64,000 nt of DNA, from positions 372,001 through 436,000 of the forward strand of contig CAOLHI010000155.1 of the NCBI GenBank assembly GCA_948474755.1. Reading direction: 5' to 3'. Positions 10,755 to 21,989 of this stretch are shown here, one piece after another. The notes under the pieces were generated by a model, which saw only the letters and a program-made list of their open reading frames with translations, ran no database searches and had not been told where the DNA came from. Numbering within the stretch: position 1 is the first letter of the stretch; each line of letters starts with the position of its first letter. Source of the stretch: Ctenosaura bakeri (lineage: Eukaryota > Chordata > Lepidosauria > Squamata > Iguanidae). The translations under genes were made by a program, and so were the position numbers.

Positions 10755-11112
10755 ACCCTCCACCATTTTACAGATAAAAACCAGGACTCATGTGGCCAAG
10801 CATCGTCAGAGTGTAGTCAAGATGACAAAAATAATTAATGAGGAAAAATAGGTAAGCTGGAAGAGAGTGCAGTAGTTTGTTTTTGTCTGAGCTTGCAGGG
10901 AAGAGCAATGTTCCATTCTTCCTTTCCTTTCTCCTTTCCACTGCTGAGTTAATTGAGTGAAAACTACTTTTGCATTTTGAACTCAGTTTGCAGCAAATGA
11001 AGTAAGCAGAAGACAAAGGGGAAAAGTAAGAGGAGGAGATAGAAACTGGTACATTTAAAAAGCAGCTGAAAAAATGAAATGACACAGGAATGGGACAGAT
11101 GGAGGTATGTGA
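10755..11112 (+). repeat. Dispersed repeat X (copy 1)
   Basis: Shares ordered blocks with 39893-40290 (same strand) and 14850-15150 (opposite strand): GCATCGTCAGAGTGTAGTCA, TTAATGAGGAA, GCAGTAGTTTG, TTGAACTCAGTTTGCAGC, GGGACAG. It has no recognisable coding content or inverted termini. The family is unknown to me. Confidence 0.6.
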
Positions 11113-11149
11113 CATTGTGCTAGTGAGTATCTGTTATGGAACTTCATAC

Positions 11150-12077
11150 CCTCAGTTTCAGTAGGTCTCAATGATAGTCAGAGAATTGGACATGATATTC
11201 AGTTAGAATTCTGGGAAGAGGCTTGGAAAAACACAAATACATTTACGTTATCCAAAAATTTGAAAGAAAACTTTACAGAAATGATGTACAGAAATTACTT
11301 GACTCCTGTAAAACTTGACAAAATATACCACACAGGAAACGACAAGTGCTGGAAGCGTCAAGAAAAAGCAGGTACCTTTTACTATGCCTGGTGGATGTGC
11401 CAAAAAGTATACAAGTTCTGGATCATAACCAATATATATCATAACCAATTTCCACTGAACCCAGAATTCTTTTTACCGAACATGTTGAGCAATTTAGACA
11501 AGAGCATAATAAAAGAAACATTGGAGAGTTCTTTCAGCAAGAATTATACTTGCTAAAAATTGGAAAAATAGAACAATCCCAGAGTTAGACCAGTGGTTGA
11601 TAGACCTATTAGAGATGAAAAATCAAGATATACTAACTAGAAAAATCAATGGAAAATCAATTAAGGAAGCAGAAGGAGAATGGAAACCATTCATGGACTA
11701 TTTAGCTGTGAAACAGCTATGCTAGACACTAGATGGGAAAACTACAATAAAAAATATGGGGATAAAAAATATAAAATTCAACAATGAAATAACAGATCAT
11801 TCAAATGGAAGAATTGTGAAGGGCTTTCTTTGCAAATTGAAATCAATAATATACCAACTAACAGATGAGAAGAAGTAAATTTATGATAAGTATTGTGTGA
11901 TCAATCAGATATCAATTACTTTTACCAGGACCTCATTATTGCTTATTTGTCTATTTCTATGTTGGTTCTTTTTCATCCATTGGTAATTTTGTGTTTAGTT
12001 GTGTATGGTCGTCCTATTTCCATATATAATTTTTATGGTCATAATCAAGAATAATAAACAAAGAGTTTAAAAAATTA
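11150..12077 (+). mobile_element. L1-type LINE fragment: ORF2 C-terminus and 3' UTR
   Basis: Around 11190-11565 one frame encodes the conserved C-terminal end of L1 ORF2. It has FWEEAW, then NYLTPVKL (equivalent of the L1 W-Y-x-T-P-x-R/K-L motif), the CW...GTFYYAWW..C zinc-knuckle-like block in which one cysteine is changed to arginine, and VYKFW. A frameshift near 11555 moves the rest (ELDQWL, GEWKPFMDYL) to another frame, which stops near 11722. AT-rich 3' UTR follows, ending near AATAATAAACAAAG. The copy is 5'-truncated and dead. Confidence 0.85.
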
Positions 12078-13667
12078 TAGTTGGAGGATACGGTATTTGT
12101 GTGCTTGCTTTAATTATGTGCGTTTTAGCTATTCATGTTTTATAATATGTACATTGTTTTATGTATGTTTTATTTCTCAGAGACATTCTGTAAACCTCAC
12201 AGATGTAGAAATTCATGATGCAAAGTGTGTTCCTTCTTGCAACAAGTCTAGAGAGATGCAAAAATGCACTGGAACTTTTAAAATCAGCATTTTCCCCATT
12301 CCTAGCCATTGTACTCTTCACAAGCTTTTCAACATGCACCAAGATGAGTGTGTAAATACTAGGCCACCTGTTGTCAGGCACATTAGGGGGAGGAAGAGAG
12401 AACACAAGAGAGATTCAAGGACAAATATTAGCAGGAAAGGAAGCCACTAATGCACCTATGGAAAATGCTAGCAGTCTAGTGAAGTGTTTATTTAAAGTGC
12501 TCCTGAGATATAGCTTGATTGGATTTTACATAGCCTCTCTTTCGCTAGTGCTACTTATCGGGCACTTAAAACTTCCTGCAAGGAAAAGAAAAAAGCTCTT
12601 CCATTAAGGTGATAAGAAAGAACAAACAATGTTAAATCCACAAAAAAAGCAGGAGTAAGGGAGGGCAATTTTGAGAAAGAATTAGTAGTAAACTAGCACT
12701 GAGAATGGAAGTAAACTGGTACAGGGCAAGGGAGGAAAGAAAATGATGGATCTCCTTATAGGGATCAGAATAGCATCAGAATGCAGCTGCCTGGAATCAC
12801 AGAGGCATCCCAATATGGACAGTAAATGACTGATAGCAGCAAGTATTTGTGGCTGATCAGTTCAAGACCAGATCACATTGTACAGATACTCCTCTTAGAA
12901 GGAGGTGGGTATTTCAGTTCATTCCACAGTCACAAGATTGACATGCTCATTTACAGTTATTTTCCATTTACTTCAGTTCCACAATTAATAGATGCTAGTG
13001 AATTGATTGCAAGGAAGATTTTTTTTTCAAGTGGAAGTTAATGTAAAGATCAAGACCTGTTCAGGGGTACCACACCAAAACAGGTTCAGAAGTGGCCAGG
13101 ATAAGCCAACAGAATTAAAGATTTGTTGGTGCAACAAATGAATGCCACATGTTTTAAAGCAGAGAACAGGCCCTTTGGTTGATGGAAGCCAGAATTCTGC
13201 TCAGGAAATGGTGTGCTGGCAGCAATAAGTGCTGCCATTGGCCTGCTCATCTTGCACGTGGTTCCTTCTCCTGGAGTACGGTCACAAGCTTATATGGCAG
13301 CACTCAAAAGAAAAAAAAATCCCTTCTGCAGGGAAACAAACTTCTTTTTGTCCTTCTGATAGAGAAGCTTGAAAGCCTGAAAATGATGGGATTTAGAATA
13401 GTATAGAAATATGAGCTTGTTTTGTTATAGACAAATGGTGAAGGCTGGTGCCTAGGAAGGGGAAGCCTGATGTGGAAAACATATGGACATTGGGAATGGA
13501 ATGTTATCAGCCAGCCTCCCCCTGTCCCATTAAGGAATGTAAACAGGTCCCACTTTGGATAAACAAACAGATAGGTACTAAGTGACTGATGTATGGAGGA
13601 AGCACTATGTGACAGGACCAAGGTGCAGGCTCTGATATCTGAAGCCCAGCAAGCCTTATGTAGAGGT
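12078..13667. other. Gene-free stretch, nothing recognised
   Basis: AT-rich sequence with several ORFs below 120 codons on both strands. None has a recognisable domain, codon bias or splice structure. No clear repeat was recognised. Confidence 0.4.
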
Positions 13668-13850
13668 GATATAGAATCATAGAATCATAGAAATTCAGAG
13701 TTGGAAGAGACCACACAGGCCATCCAGTCCAACCCCCTGCCATGCAGGAACACCCTCAAATCAATCCCGACAGATGGCCATCAAGCCTCTGCTTAAAAAC
13801 CTCCAAGGAAGGAGACTCCACTACACTCCGAGGCAACAGATTCCACTATA
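13668..13850 (-). mobile_element. CR1 LINE 3' end, short and young-looking
   Basis: Reversed CR1 tail (AATCATAGAATCATAGAAAT) followed by GAGTTGGAAGAGACCACA, GTCCAACCCCCTGCC and CTCTGCTTAAAAACCTCCAA. The sequence stops abruptly at about 13850, where an ACAATATA run begins, so the copy is strongly 5'-truncated. It closely matches the copy at 49994. Confidence 0.85.
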
Positions 13851-14192
13851 ACAATATAACAATATAACAGTATGGTAATTTAATTTCTTATGAAATGTAT
13901 ACAAGTGTATGCCTTTCTTTGTTCTACACACCTGATTTGGGATTCCCCTGGACCTCTCTTGGTTTCCACCTGGGTTGAACAAAAGATTTTTTTTTTTGAA
14001 TCTCCCACTAGTGTGTAACTTTTGGCTGTGTTGTGCTCCAGGAAAACCAGCCCGCTGTTGCTAGAAGCTCTGAGAAAAAGGAAAGCCACACAGCAATAGT
14101 AGAATCACTCCCTCCATGCCTCTTACAGCCAGGCCAAATGGTGGGGGATGTATGCATTGATATTCTTTCAGGAAAAATATGCTCTCATGTTG

Positions 14193-14819
14193 TAGCAATA
14201 GCAGTTACATTTCTATACTGCTTGTCAGTGCTAAGCACTCCCTAAGCAGTTTACAACATGTAACCTAATTACACCCAATAAGCTGGGTATGGAAGGCTGA
14301 GTCAACCTGGAGCCCTACAGGATTGAACTCACATTGGCCCTTTTCGCATCTTACCTTTTGGCGTGACAGGGGAGGGCGTCTCACACGAGAAGCCTCCTTC
14401 GAGACGGTGCCGCTTCGCCCCTCCTTCCTTCCACAGGTCGCTTCCTGATTACGCGACCGTCACATGAGCGCCCCGCCCCTTCATTCCGCAGGGCACTGTG
14501 GGAGCTGTAGGCTGCCCTGGAGGAAGGAAGCGCGGCCACACCAGCTCCCCGATGCACCGCATGACAGGTAAGTGTGCGAGGGCGGCATGAGCGTTGCGCT
14601 AGCGTGGGCTATTTTTGGCTTAAAGCCGAAAATAAAAAAATACGCCTGGGCCCCGCTTCAGCCTCGTGAGTGCCGCGTAAGTGGGGGTGCGTCATGCGCA
14701 GCGACGCTCCCATTTGCGCAGCGCTCAAGGGGCGCTCGTGCAAGCAAAAACACATGTGAAAAGGGCCAATGTTGTGGCTGCAGTACCAGCATTTAATCAT
14801 TGCACCAACAGGGCTCATG
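14193..14819 (-). mobile_element. tRNA-headed SINE T (copy 1), split by a MITE
   Basis: On the minus strand the head (GAGCCCTGTTGGTGCAATGA) lies at the right end, about 14768-14819. The body continues at 14193-14335 with GGATTGAACTC reversed, GGAAGGCTGAGTCAACC and TTTCTATACTGCTTG. The 14336-14767 element sits between. The intact order is seen at 17971-18215 and 60882-61113. Confidence 0.75.
14336..14767 (-). mobile_element. GC-rich foldback MITE with GGCCC termini
   Basis: Termini GGCCCTTTTCGCAT and GTGAAAAGGGCC are inverted. The flanks are ATT and AAT, possibly a mutated 3-bp duplication. The interior is GC-rich and contains the hairpin TATTTTTGGCTTAAAGCCGA (about 14609-14633). A GGTAAG motif faces outward near the left end on the minus strand (TTACC at 14351). 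A second ACAGGTAAGTG lies on the plus strand near 14565. No ORF is convincing. Confidence 0.7.
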
Positions 14820-14849
14820 CTCTTGTCTACTGAAATGCCAGGTTGAGAT

Positions 14850-15150
14850 CAGGCCCCTTGAATACCCTCCAACTGTCCCAATTTGACTGTTATGATTAAT
14901 GTCCTGTCATCCCACTTTTCCAACTGCATTTAAAATGTCCCAGCTGCAAACTGAGTTCAAAGTAGAAAGGTAACTGGCACTCAATTAAATCAGTAAACAA
15001 GAGAAGAGAGAAGGGGTGGAATCTTGCCCTTTACAGTTGGGTTGGGCAAATGCAAACTACTGCAGCTTTTTCTAGCTTGTGTGCTCATCCTCATTAATAA
15101 CTTCTGCCATCTTGACCACACTCCGATATTGCATGGCCTCATGTGTCCTG
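14850..15150 (-). repeat. Dispersed repeat X (copy 2)
   Basis: Reverse complement of the repeat at 10755 and 39893, with shared blocks CAAACTGAGTTCAAAGTAG, GCAAACTACTGCAGC, CTTGTGTGCTCATCCTCATT and CATCTTGACCACACTC. The left edge has CTCCAACTGTCCCAATTTG. Confidence 0.55.
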
Positions 15151-15570
15151 TGTCCTTTCTGCAACTCACCTTTTTGTGGAGCTGGAGTGCGGGGATCGCA
15201 CAAGCAGCCTCTTCCGAGAGGTTCTTGCATCCCGGTTCCTTCAGCACCACAGCTACTGTCTGCTCGTACAAGAGTCCTCCTCTTCCTTCTGCAGTGCAGC
15301 CTGGGATTTTCCCAGGCTTTGCTGGGGCAGGAAGCATGAGTGCTGTGGCTCCAGAGCTCCGTGCACACAGCAAGTGTGTGTGGGGCCCCGGAGCGATGTG
15401 CAATTGCACACCATTTTCAGCTCAAAGCCGAAGATGAAACAGTGCACAATTGGCACCTGCCGGTGCCTGGAGCATCACGCAATTGTGAGTGCGTCATGTG
15501 GACTCCTCCTCACAGTTGTGTGATGCTCCAGGGGCCCTTTTGCATGGCAAATGCCATGTAAAAAGGGCCC
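15151..15570 (-). mobile_element. GC-rich foldback sequence, probable MITE
   Basis: The right end is a near-perfect palindrome, GGGCCCTTTTGCATGGCAAA paired with its complement ending in AAAAAGGGCCC (15532-15570). Directly left is a second hairpin at 15466-15532 (CTGGAGCATCACGC pairing with TGTGTGATGCTCCAG). AGCTCAAAGCCGAA echoes the hairpin of the 14336 element. AAAAGGTGAGT faces outward on the minus strand near 15164-15174. The left boundary is uncertain (about 15149). Confidence 0.5.
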
Positions 15571-15907
15571 TGGTTTTCATCTGTGAAATATTAAAGAGCA
15601 TGGTCTTTGCTAGGCTAAAGTATAATCCACATCTGTGTAAAACAATTCTGTGCCTCATGGCCAAGGGATGGAAGGGAAGGACAAGAAGATTGGAATACAG
15701 ACACTGAAACTATATCATGTAAATAGGAGTTGAAAGTTTTCCTCTTGAAATGAGAGGAAAATTGTGCAAATCTGATACTGAGCACTTTGTATGAACATAA
15801 TCAGTTGTCATGGCCCTTTTGGCCTAGCACTGTGTATCTCTTTTCCTGTTATGACTCTGCAGAATCTCTGAAAATGTCTTTGAAACTTCTAGTTGATCCT
15901 TTAAGTT

Positions 15908-16025
15908 AGGGATGGGGAATATATGACTCTCCTGATGTTGTTAGATTGCAACTCTCATAATTCACTGTCATTAGCTATGCTGGCTTGAGCTGATGAATAT
16001 TGCCGTCCAGCAAAATCTAGAGGGA
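15908..16025. mobile_element. Foldback hAT-type MITE remnant
   Basis: GATGGGGAATATATGACTCT, then CTGATGTTGTTAGATTGCAA and a right arm with GTCCAGCAAAATCTAGAGGG. This corresponds to a very common squamate foldback repeat whose arms read like GATGTTGTTGGACTACAACT and its complement. It is old and degraded. Confidence 0.5.
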
Positions 16026-17689
16026 TGTATGGAATGAGCTGGAGTGAGACTCTGTATCAAGATATGTGCCGCTCTACCCAGTTTATGGTATCTCCATTTG
16101 TGAGTGTCAATGTTGTGACAAAACATCTGGGGTTAAAGGGACAACAACAGAAACCACTGCCAGAACTAAACAGTAACTGGAATCACAAACCCACAAGTAC
16201 AATGATTAGTTATTCCATATCATTATAGAACAAGATACAACAGGATGATGATGGTGGTGATGATGATGACAACAACAATGGTGATTTCAAGAACACAGTT
16301 TTCTTATTGGGGGATCAGACATCAAGTTTTCTCATGAAGGTTTTGCCATCTAAATGTATAATTTCCTGCTCTTAAGAAAGAGTCTAGATTTGCAAATCTG
16401 AATCACATGGTTAAGCAGATGTTTCAGACTGTGTATGTAACAGATATTTATTTCTGTGAGGTTGGAATATAGATAGCCCAAGACTGTGTAGCATCTAGCC
16501 ACCTCAAAAATTGTATGTTGCTCCTCTTTTTCCATAAAGATAAAAGAAAAAAAATAACCACCAGTCAAGTAATAGTAGAGTGCTCAGGTGTCTGGTTGAA
16601 ATCATTTCTGCATTTGAGATCTCTGTCCAAAACTGGAGGAGGAAAAATGAACACTTTCTTCTACTTAGTATTCCATCTTATTATTAGTCTTGGGGTAAAA
16701 ATCCCTCAGGCTATACTGAATTTTTTTTTAGTTCTTGGTACATGTGTTTTAAGTAAGTTGTTTTACTGATCAGTTTAAGTGCCACAATTCATTAGCAAAA
16801 CATATTTAAAAGTGTAAGAGCTCAGCATTAAAAAGCAGAGTGTACACATTTCTAAATCCAATTGCCAGTCCCCCTTACTATAGACCCACTGAATAAATCA
16901 CTGAATCAACACCTATGCATATCCAACTGTTTCAATGGATCTACTCTACTAAGGATTAGCAATTGGATTTAGGCCACTGGACTCCTGGATGATTTACAAC
17001 ACTTAGCCCAGTGTAGTCATTATCTATGTGTGTTCTGTCAATAGGCAGAGTAGATGGTCTAGCCTCACCCACTCCATCCCCAGTTCCTTTCCTTTCTTTC
17101 TGTGGGTAGCAAAGAATTAGAACAGGTAGCCTTCCCCTACATGTGATTGCTCTCCAATAATGAATGGAAAGAATGACTGACATTCTGTGGAGTTGTCATG
17201 ACATTGTAACTACTCAGCTTGTGATTTTGTAACTGCTGGGGATTCACAATTATTACAAATAATGATTGAATATGACCCCCCTCCCCCAAAAAAACCCCTA
17301 CCTTTTCAGCTTGGCAATACCATCAATCAATAGGTTTCTGAGGTGTTGCAGACTGGAACACTGGGAAATGATGTTTGTAGCACTTACCTGGTCATAGGAT
17401 GCATTAAGACAAGCAGTTGTGGCAGTACTTCAAGGAGGTTTCTCCAGCTTCCTATTTTCAGTTCACCCCATGACCAGAAGAGGACTGCAGACATAACTTC
17501 AGACTTGGTAACCCTTCAGTTTGGAGGTGTAACATTGTCAGATGTACCTACAGTGCTGGAGCTTCATCACTATAGTTATGTTTGACAATGAAAGACCTTG
17601 ATGACTTTTGTAAATATTAGAATTCTAGATTTTTTAAAAAAGATTTCACTAAGTTTGGTGTCTCTTGCAGAGAGACCAAAGTCTTTGCT
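16026..17689. other. Gene-free stretch with repeat Y remnant
   Basis: AT-rich. It contains a GATGATGG-type run near 16241-16280 and a diverged repeat Y copy at about 16868-16978 (GACCCACTGAAT ... AGCAATTGGATTTAGGCC). No gene is recognisable. Confidence 0.45.
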
Positions 17690-17820
17690 GTTTGGGACTT
17701 CTGCTATGTGGAATGCACATAATTTTCTGTGCAGAAAACAATGCTGTTTTCTGCACTAAATAATCATAGGCAGATTTTTCATAGAATAAATTCTGAACTG
17801 TTAATATTCCTGCATAAAGA
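17690..17820. repeat. AT-rich foldback element H (copy 2)
   Basis: TTTGGGACTTCTGCTATGTG at the left, with internal inverted phrases TTTTCTGTGCAGAAAACA and TGTTTTCTGCAC, and CTGCATAAAGAC at the right. It matches the pattern at 30241 and 37846 (terminal GGACTTAT, internal GCAGAAA hairpins). Confidence 0.5.
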
Positions 17821-17970
17821 CTTTATCACAGTGAGGAGAAAAATGGTTAATTTATCATTGGTCATAAGAATAGTATTTATGAAGATATACCTATTAAAGA
17901 TTGCAGTAGTGTGCAGAGCCTTTCCCCACAGAAGATAGTATCCGGTCCAGACCGTCACTCTCTACTTGAG

Positions 17971-18215
17971 GGGAATAGCAATAACAATAGCAATAGCAAT
18001 AGCAGCAATAGCATGTGAATTTCTATACTGCTTATCAGCTAAGTGCTCTCTAAATGGTTTAGAATGTGTTAACTGATTGCCTTGAATAAACTGGGTACTC
18101 ATTTTACTGACCTGCAGAAGGATGGAAGGCTGAGTCAACCTGAAGCCCAGCAGGATTGAACTCACAATCATGTGGCTGTAGTACTGGCATTTAACGAGTG
18201 CACCACCAGGGCTCT
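17971..18215 (-). mobile_element. tRNA-headed SINE T (copy 2), intact order
   Basis: On the minus strand it reads: head AGAGCCCTGGTGGTGCACTC, TTAAATGCCAGTACTAC, box-B-like GTGAGTTCAATCC, GTTGACTCAGCCTTCC, a body with AGTACCCAGTTTATTC, and an A/T-rich tail of AATAGC units (GCAATAGCAATAGC reversed at 17975-18010). The GTTCAATCC and GTGCA...TTAAATGCC blocks are typical RNA polymerase III promoter boxes of a tRNA-derived SINE. Confidence 0.75.
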
Positions 18216-19159
18216 AATGACACACTTAAGAATGGGGGAGAGCTGCTACACTCTCCTCATTATGTGCAGAGAACACACTTAAATAACTACTTCATAGAAC
18301 TTTTGTCATGCAGGGTTCTAAATCCGAAAGGAGCTTATGCACGTACACAAGGTTCCCATCTTCCCACTTTCTGAAATTGATGCATGAAGGGTAGGAGGAC
18401 CTTTCATGGACAAGATGAGGAGTAGAAAGTGTATCATGTCATTCAGACATTCAGGGTCTGATAACCTGAACTAATCTAATCTATACTGTAATTCTTGTCC
18501 TTTCATATGTTTTGTTCTCAGATCTACAAGCATTAACACAGAGATGATGCAAAACTACATTTTCTTTGAGATGTATCTCTGCTGGGTATCATTATATCTC
18601 CTCTTTCCCTATCATACTGCCTCAGTCTTCAGTTGCCTCTGATCTCTACACAATGAATCCTCATATTTGCTTCAAGACAGCCCCCTCCCAACCACAAACC
18701 CCTGTCCATGAAATATATTAAGATTTGTAGAAGAAGAAAATTAGAAAACCCATACTGCCAAAGTCAGTTCAAAAGAAGGGAACAGAAATCAGATACCATG
18801 TCTCCATGAGCAATATCCTTGCAGGATTAAATGATTTAGAGACATCCACGATTCCAGTAGTTCAAGCATCTTAAGACTTTATTCTCTATAAGAGATAAAG
18901 TTTGAATGAATACTCCTGTAGGATTGGTAGTTAGATGTTTAATTACATATTAGTCTTGGGATATAATTCAAGAGAAAACCTTAACACTCTCCACTGTCAT
19001 ATTTTGGACTGGCTTTTTCAGAAGTTGCCAAGGTTACAATGCTTGGGGCTGTGTGGTTTTGAAAAAAAATGCAGGGAAGTAGAATGATGAAAGAGGTGTG
19101 TAAAATGAAGCATAGCATGGAGAAAGTGGATAGATTTTCTCCTACCTCATAATACTAAA
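18216..19159. other. Gene-free stretch, nothing recognised
   Basis: No repeat or gene recognised. Only short ORFs. Confidence 0.35.
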
Positions 19160-19885
19160 ACTTGGGTCATTCATTGAAGCTGAATAGTAGGAAATTCAGA
19201 ACAGAAAGATACAGTTAAGCACTCAGTTAAAAACTGTGGAATTTACTAGCACATTCTGATGGGATCCCAATCTGATCATTTTAAGAGAGGATTGGACAAA
19301 GCCATCAGCCCTCAATGACTACCTGTCATAATGGACAACAGAGTTGCCAGGCCAGACCAATCCCTGGCCCTTAAATTTCAGGGCCAAAACCTGAGACGTA
19401 GAGCTGCCTTGCTCAGGATGTTGTAGGAGATAGGGCCTGGTGGTATTGCAAAGAACAGTCCATGAAGATGTCATTAAATATGATACCTTAAACATTAACC
19501 ACAGATGCAGACAATATACCATTCAAATAAAAAGCACCAAGTCTAATAAGTGAGGAAAACATATATGCAAACACCTTTCATGGCACTGCTCTCATGCTGA
19601 GATTATTCCCTCTCATCCTAAGGATGGAAGAGGAGATCCAGGTCATAAGCCTCAGGACAAGTTCCTGCAATCTGGCAACCTTAATGGATATATATAGTTG
19701 CTAGAGTAGAAGAAGCTGTATGTTTCTAGTACCATTTTACAGGCAGCACAAACAAGAAGATGTGGTTGCACTCATGTAGGGGTTCTGGACTTTCCACAGG
19801 TTACTGACTGGCCACTCTTTCAACATGCTGCAGGACTAGATAGGGCTCTGGTACGATCTAGTTGTGTTCTTATTTTATTCTTATG
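19160..19885 (+). mobile_element. LINE 3' end (CR1/L3-like), split by a hAT MITE
   Basis: The left part has GCTGAATAGTAGGAAATTC, GAATTTACTAGCACA and AAGAGAGGATTGGACAAAGCC (W-N-x-L-P and K-R-G-L-D type 3' coding remnants). After the insert at 19339-19683 it resumes with TAGAAGAAGCTGTATG, TTGCACTCATGTA, CCAGATAGGGCTCTGG-type blocks and the terminal TGTTCTTATTTTATTCTTATG. This order is that of an old LINE tail. It is diverged and non-functional. Confidence 0.55.
19339..19683. mobile_element. hAT-like MITE, about 345 bp
   Basis: The left end CAGAGTTGCCAG and right end CTGGCAACCTTA are inverted repeats. The flanks ATGGACAA and ATGGATAT agree at six of eight positions, and an ATAATGG/TTAATGG phrase is visible on both sides. 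The element interrupts a LINE tail that reads through on both sides. No ORF of note. Confidence 0.5.
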
Positions 19886-21068
19886 TCCAGACTTTGGCAT
19901 GTTATCATCCAGCCAGACCAAAAGGGGATGAACAGAACTTCTCTCTGCTTCTCGATTTTTAGAAAGATCATGTTTTCTAATTTACAAAGAATAACCTTTA
20001 TATTAAGAATAATCATCTGTTCTTAAGGACAGAAGTACAGTTGAAGGGAAATAAATAACCCTAAGAGCAGAAGCCTATCAACACTGCCTTAGAGAATAGG
20101 CTGCACAGGCACACAGATCAGCTAATAATAATCCTCCTGATCATGTTGAAACATATTGTATTTCTTTTTTAGACCACAGTAACTATTTCTTAATTTTCAC
20201 CTATACGTAGAAATTAACACATGTACATTTAATATATTCTTCTTTTACTTTCTGTTGTAGTGATGCAATTCCTTTTTCTTGTCAATCTCATTTCTAGGAC
20301 TGACTTAAAGAGACGCCATACCACATTTCATTTTTTCAGTGGTTGTAAAGTTTCCTGAACTTTGCTGATAGTGTGAGTGAAGATTTTTATCACCAAGAAC
20401 CACCAGCTTCTTAACATTCCTTTGGCCTCTTCTTTTATTATTTTTCTATTTCTGATAGTGGTGTCAATGCTAGCTCTGAGTTGTCATCCTTCCTTCCTGC
20501 ATCCACAAATCTCCTTCAGATTGGCAATGACAATGCCTATTGTAGCAGTAAAAAATTAATCTACCCCTTCCCTGAATTATTTTGGAATATTTGAAGCCTG
20601 AGTGAAATTGCTCCCCCTTTTTACCCTGATTTTTCTGGCAAAAGTTTGTAACGGCATACTTGGAGTTTAGCATTATCATTTCTTTTTGAATGGATTATTA
20701 ACTTTGCAATGGTTAGGTCCGGGGCAAACTACAGTCAAGGGAACTGCAATTAGCTATACTTGATATATTAATGTTGAACAGGCCTGTCTGAATCCTTCAG
20801 CCCCATATTGCAAACTAAACCAGTTTCAATCGCATGCTTCTTCAGAGCAGACAATATTCAATGTAATATGAGACTGAGAAGAAGGAAGATGGCTTGGTCC
20901 ACTAGGGTTGGGCAAGACTGTCAATGTTGTTGTATCTCACTTTTTTCCAATCAACTTAAAACATTTAAAAAAAAAGAAGGAAAGTTTGTATGTATCTTGT
21001 GTGGATTTCTCTTAATCTACACAACTGGGAGAGGGATTTTGCCTATAACATGTTTTTTGAAGGCTTAT
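19886..21068. other. Gene-free stretch, nothing recognised
   Basis: AT-rich single-copy-looking DNA with short ORFs only. No repeat was assigned. Confidence 0.4.
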
Positions 21069-21435
21069 GGTTGTTGTGTGTCTTCAACTCAACTCTAACT
21101 TATGGAGACCTTGGCCATTTCCATATAAGACTGTTATACCGCTATAATCCCACTTTCAACATCCTATGGAATTCTGGGGTTTGCAGATTCGGCAGGGGCC
21201 TGTAACTGCAAACCCCAGGATTCCATAGGATGTTGAAAGTGGGATAATAGCACTGTAACAGTCTCATGTGGAAATGCCCCCTATTCTAACATTTATTTTA
21301 AATGATTGATTTTGGGGGAGCCTGTCATTGCCTTGCTTTGAGGCTGACAGTGTGACTTGCCCAAGATCATCTAATGGAGCAGATACTCAAACCCTACTCT
21401 CTCAAGTCCATGTCCAGCACTCAGATCATTTCACC
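21069..21435 (-). mobile_element. Sauria SINE split by a palindromic MITE
   Basis: The SINE tail side (GGTTGTTGTGTGTCTTCAAC, AACTTATGGAGACC) lies at 21069-21112. The rest (GGGAGCCTGTCATTGCCTTG, TGACTTGCCCAAGATCATCT, CCAGCACTCAGATCATTTC) lies at 21282-21435. The intervening element is palindromic MITE P copy 2. Confidence 0.75.
21113..21281. mobile_element. Palindromic MITE P (copy 2)
   Basis: Termini GGCCATTTCCATAT and ATGTGGAAATGCCCC. Arms ATCCCACTTTCAACATCCTA and TGGAATTCTGGGGTTTGCAG return inverted around a loop near 21198. It closely resembles copies at 8250, 35481, 57047 and 58635. Confidence 0.85.
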
Positions 21436-21485
21436 ATATTAAGCTTTTCTTTTCAAAAATAAAACTTTTCAGAAGTAGTTTTCTT

Positions 21486-21552
21486 TAAAGCAGGAGGTTG
21501 GACTGGATGGCCCCTGTGGGCTCTTCCAACTCTATGATTCTATGATTCTAAT
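21486..21552 (+). mobile_element. CR1 LINE tail, very short
   Basis: Only the terminal part of the CR1 3' UTR is present: GCAGGAGGTTGGACTGGATG, GGCTCTTCCAACTC and two ATTCTATGATTCTATGA units. It is heavily 5'-truncated. Confidence 0.85.
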
Positions 21553-21989
21553 GTAAAACTGGATATGCACCTTTTTGTGCAAACATTTTCATCCCATATG
21601 TATTTTGTATGTGTTTTCTGTTAATATTGCAAACCTTTGAAATGTGCAAGTATCAAAGAATGGCTACATTCCAGTTCATATGTTACTTTGGGAAATGTGC
21701 CTTTGGTAAGACTCACTTACTAGATATTTTATATTTTTCAAATTATGATCACTTAATATTTATGGAATATCTTAGTCAAAAAATAAATATTTATCAAAAT
21801 TTGAGTAAAATTCTCTCTCATCCCATACAACCTAGCACTTTTGTTCCATGATGCCATTTTAGAGTGTCTATAAGCCAACAATATATAGGTCCACACAAGC
21901 TTCGTCTCTATAAACATTTTGAGCAGTATGGGTGCCTGTATGCAAGAATTACACTAAATGATAAGGCATTAATTGTCAACTCTAACTTA

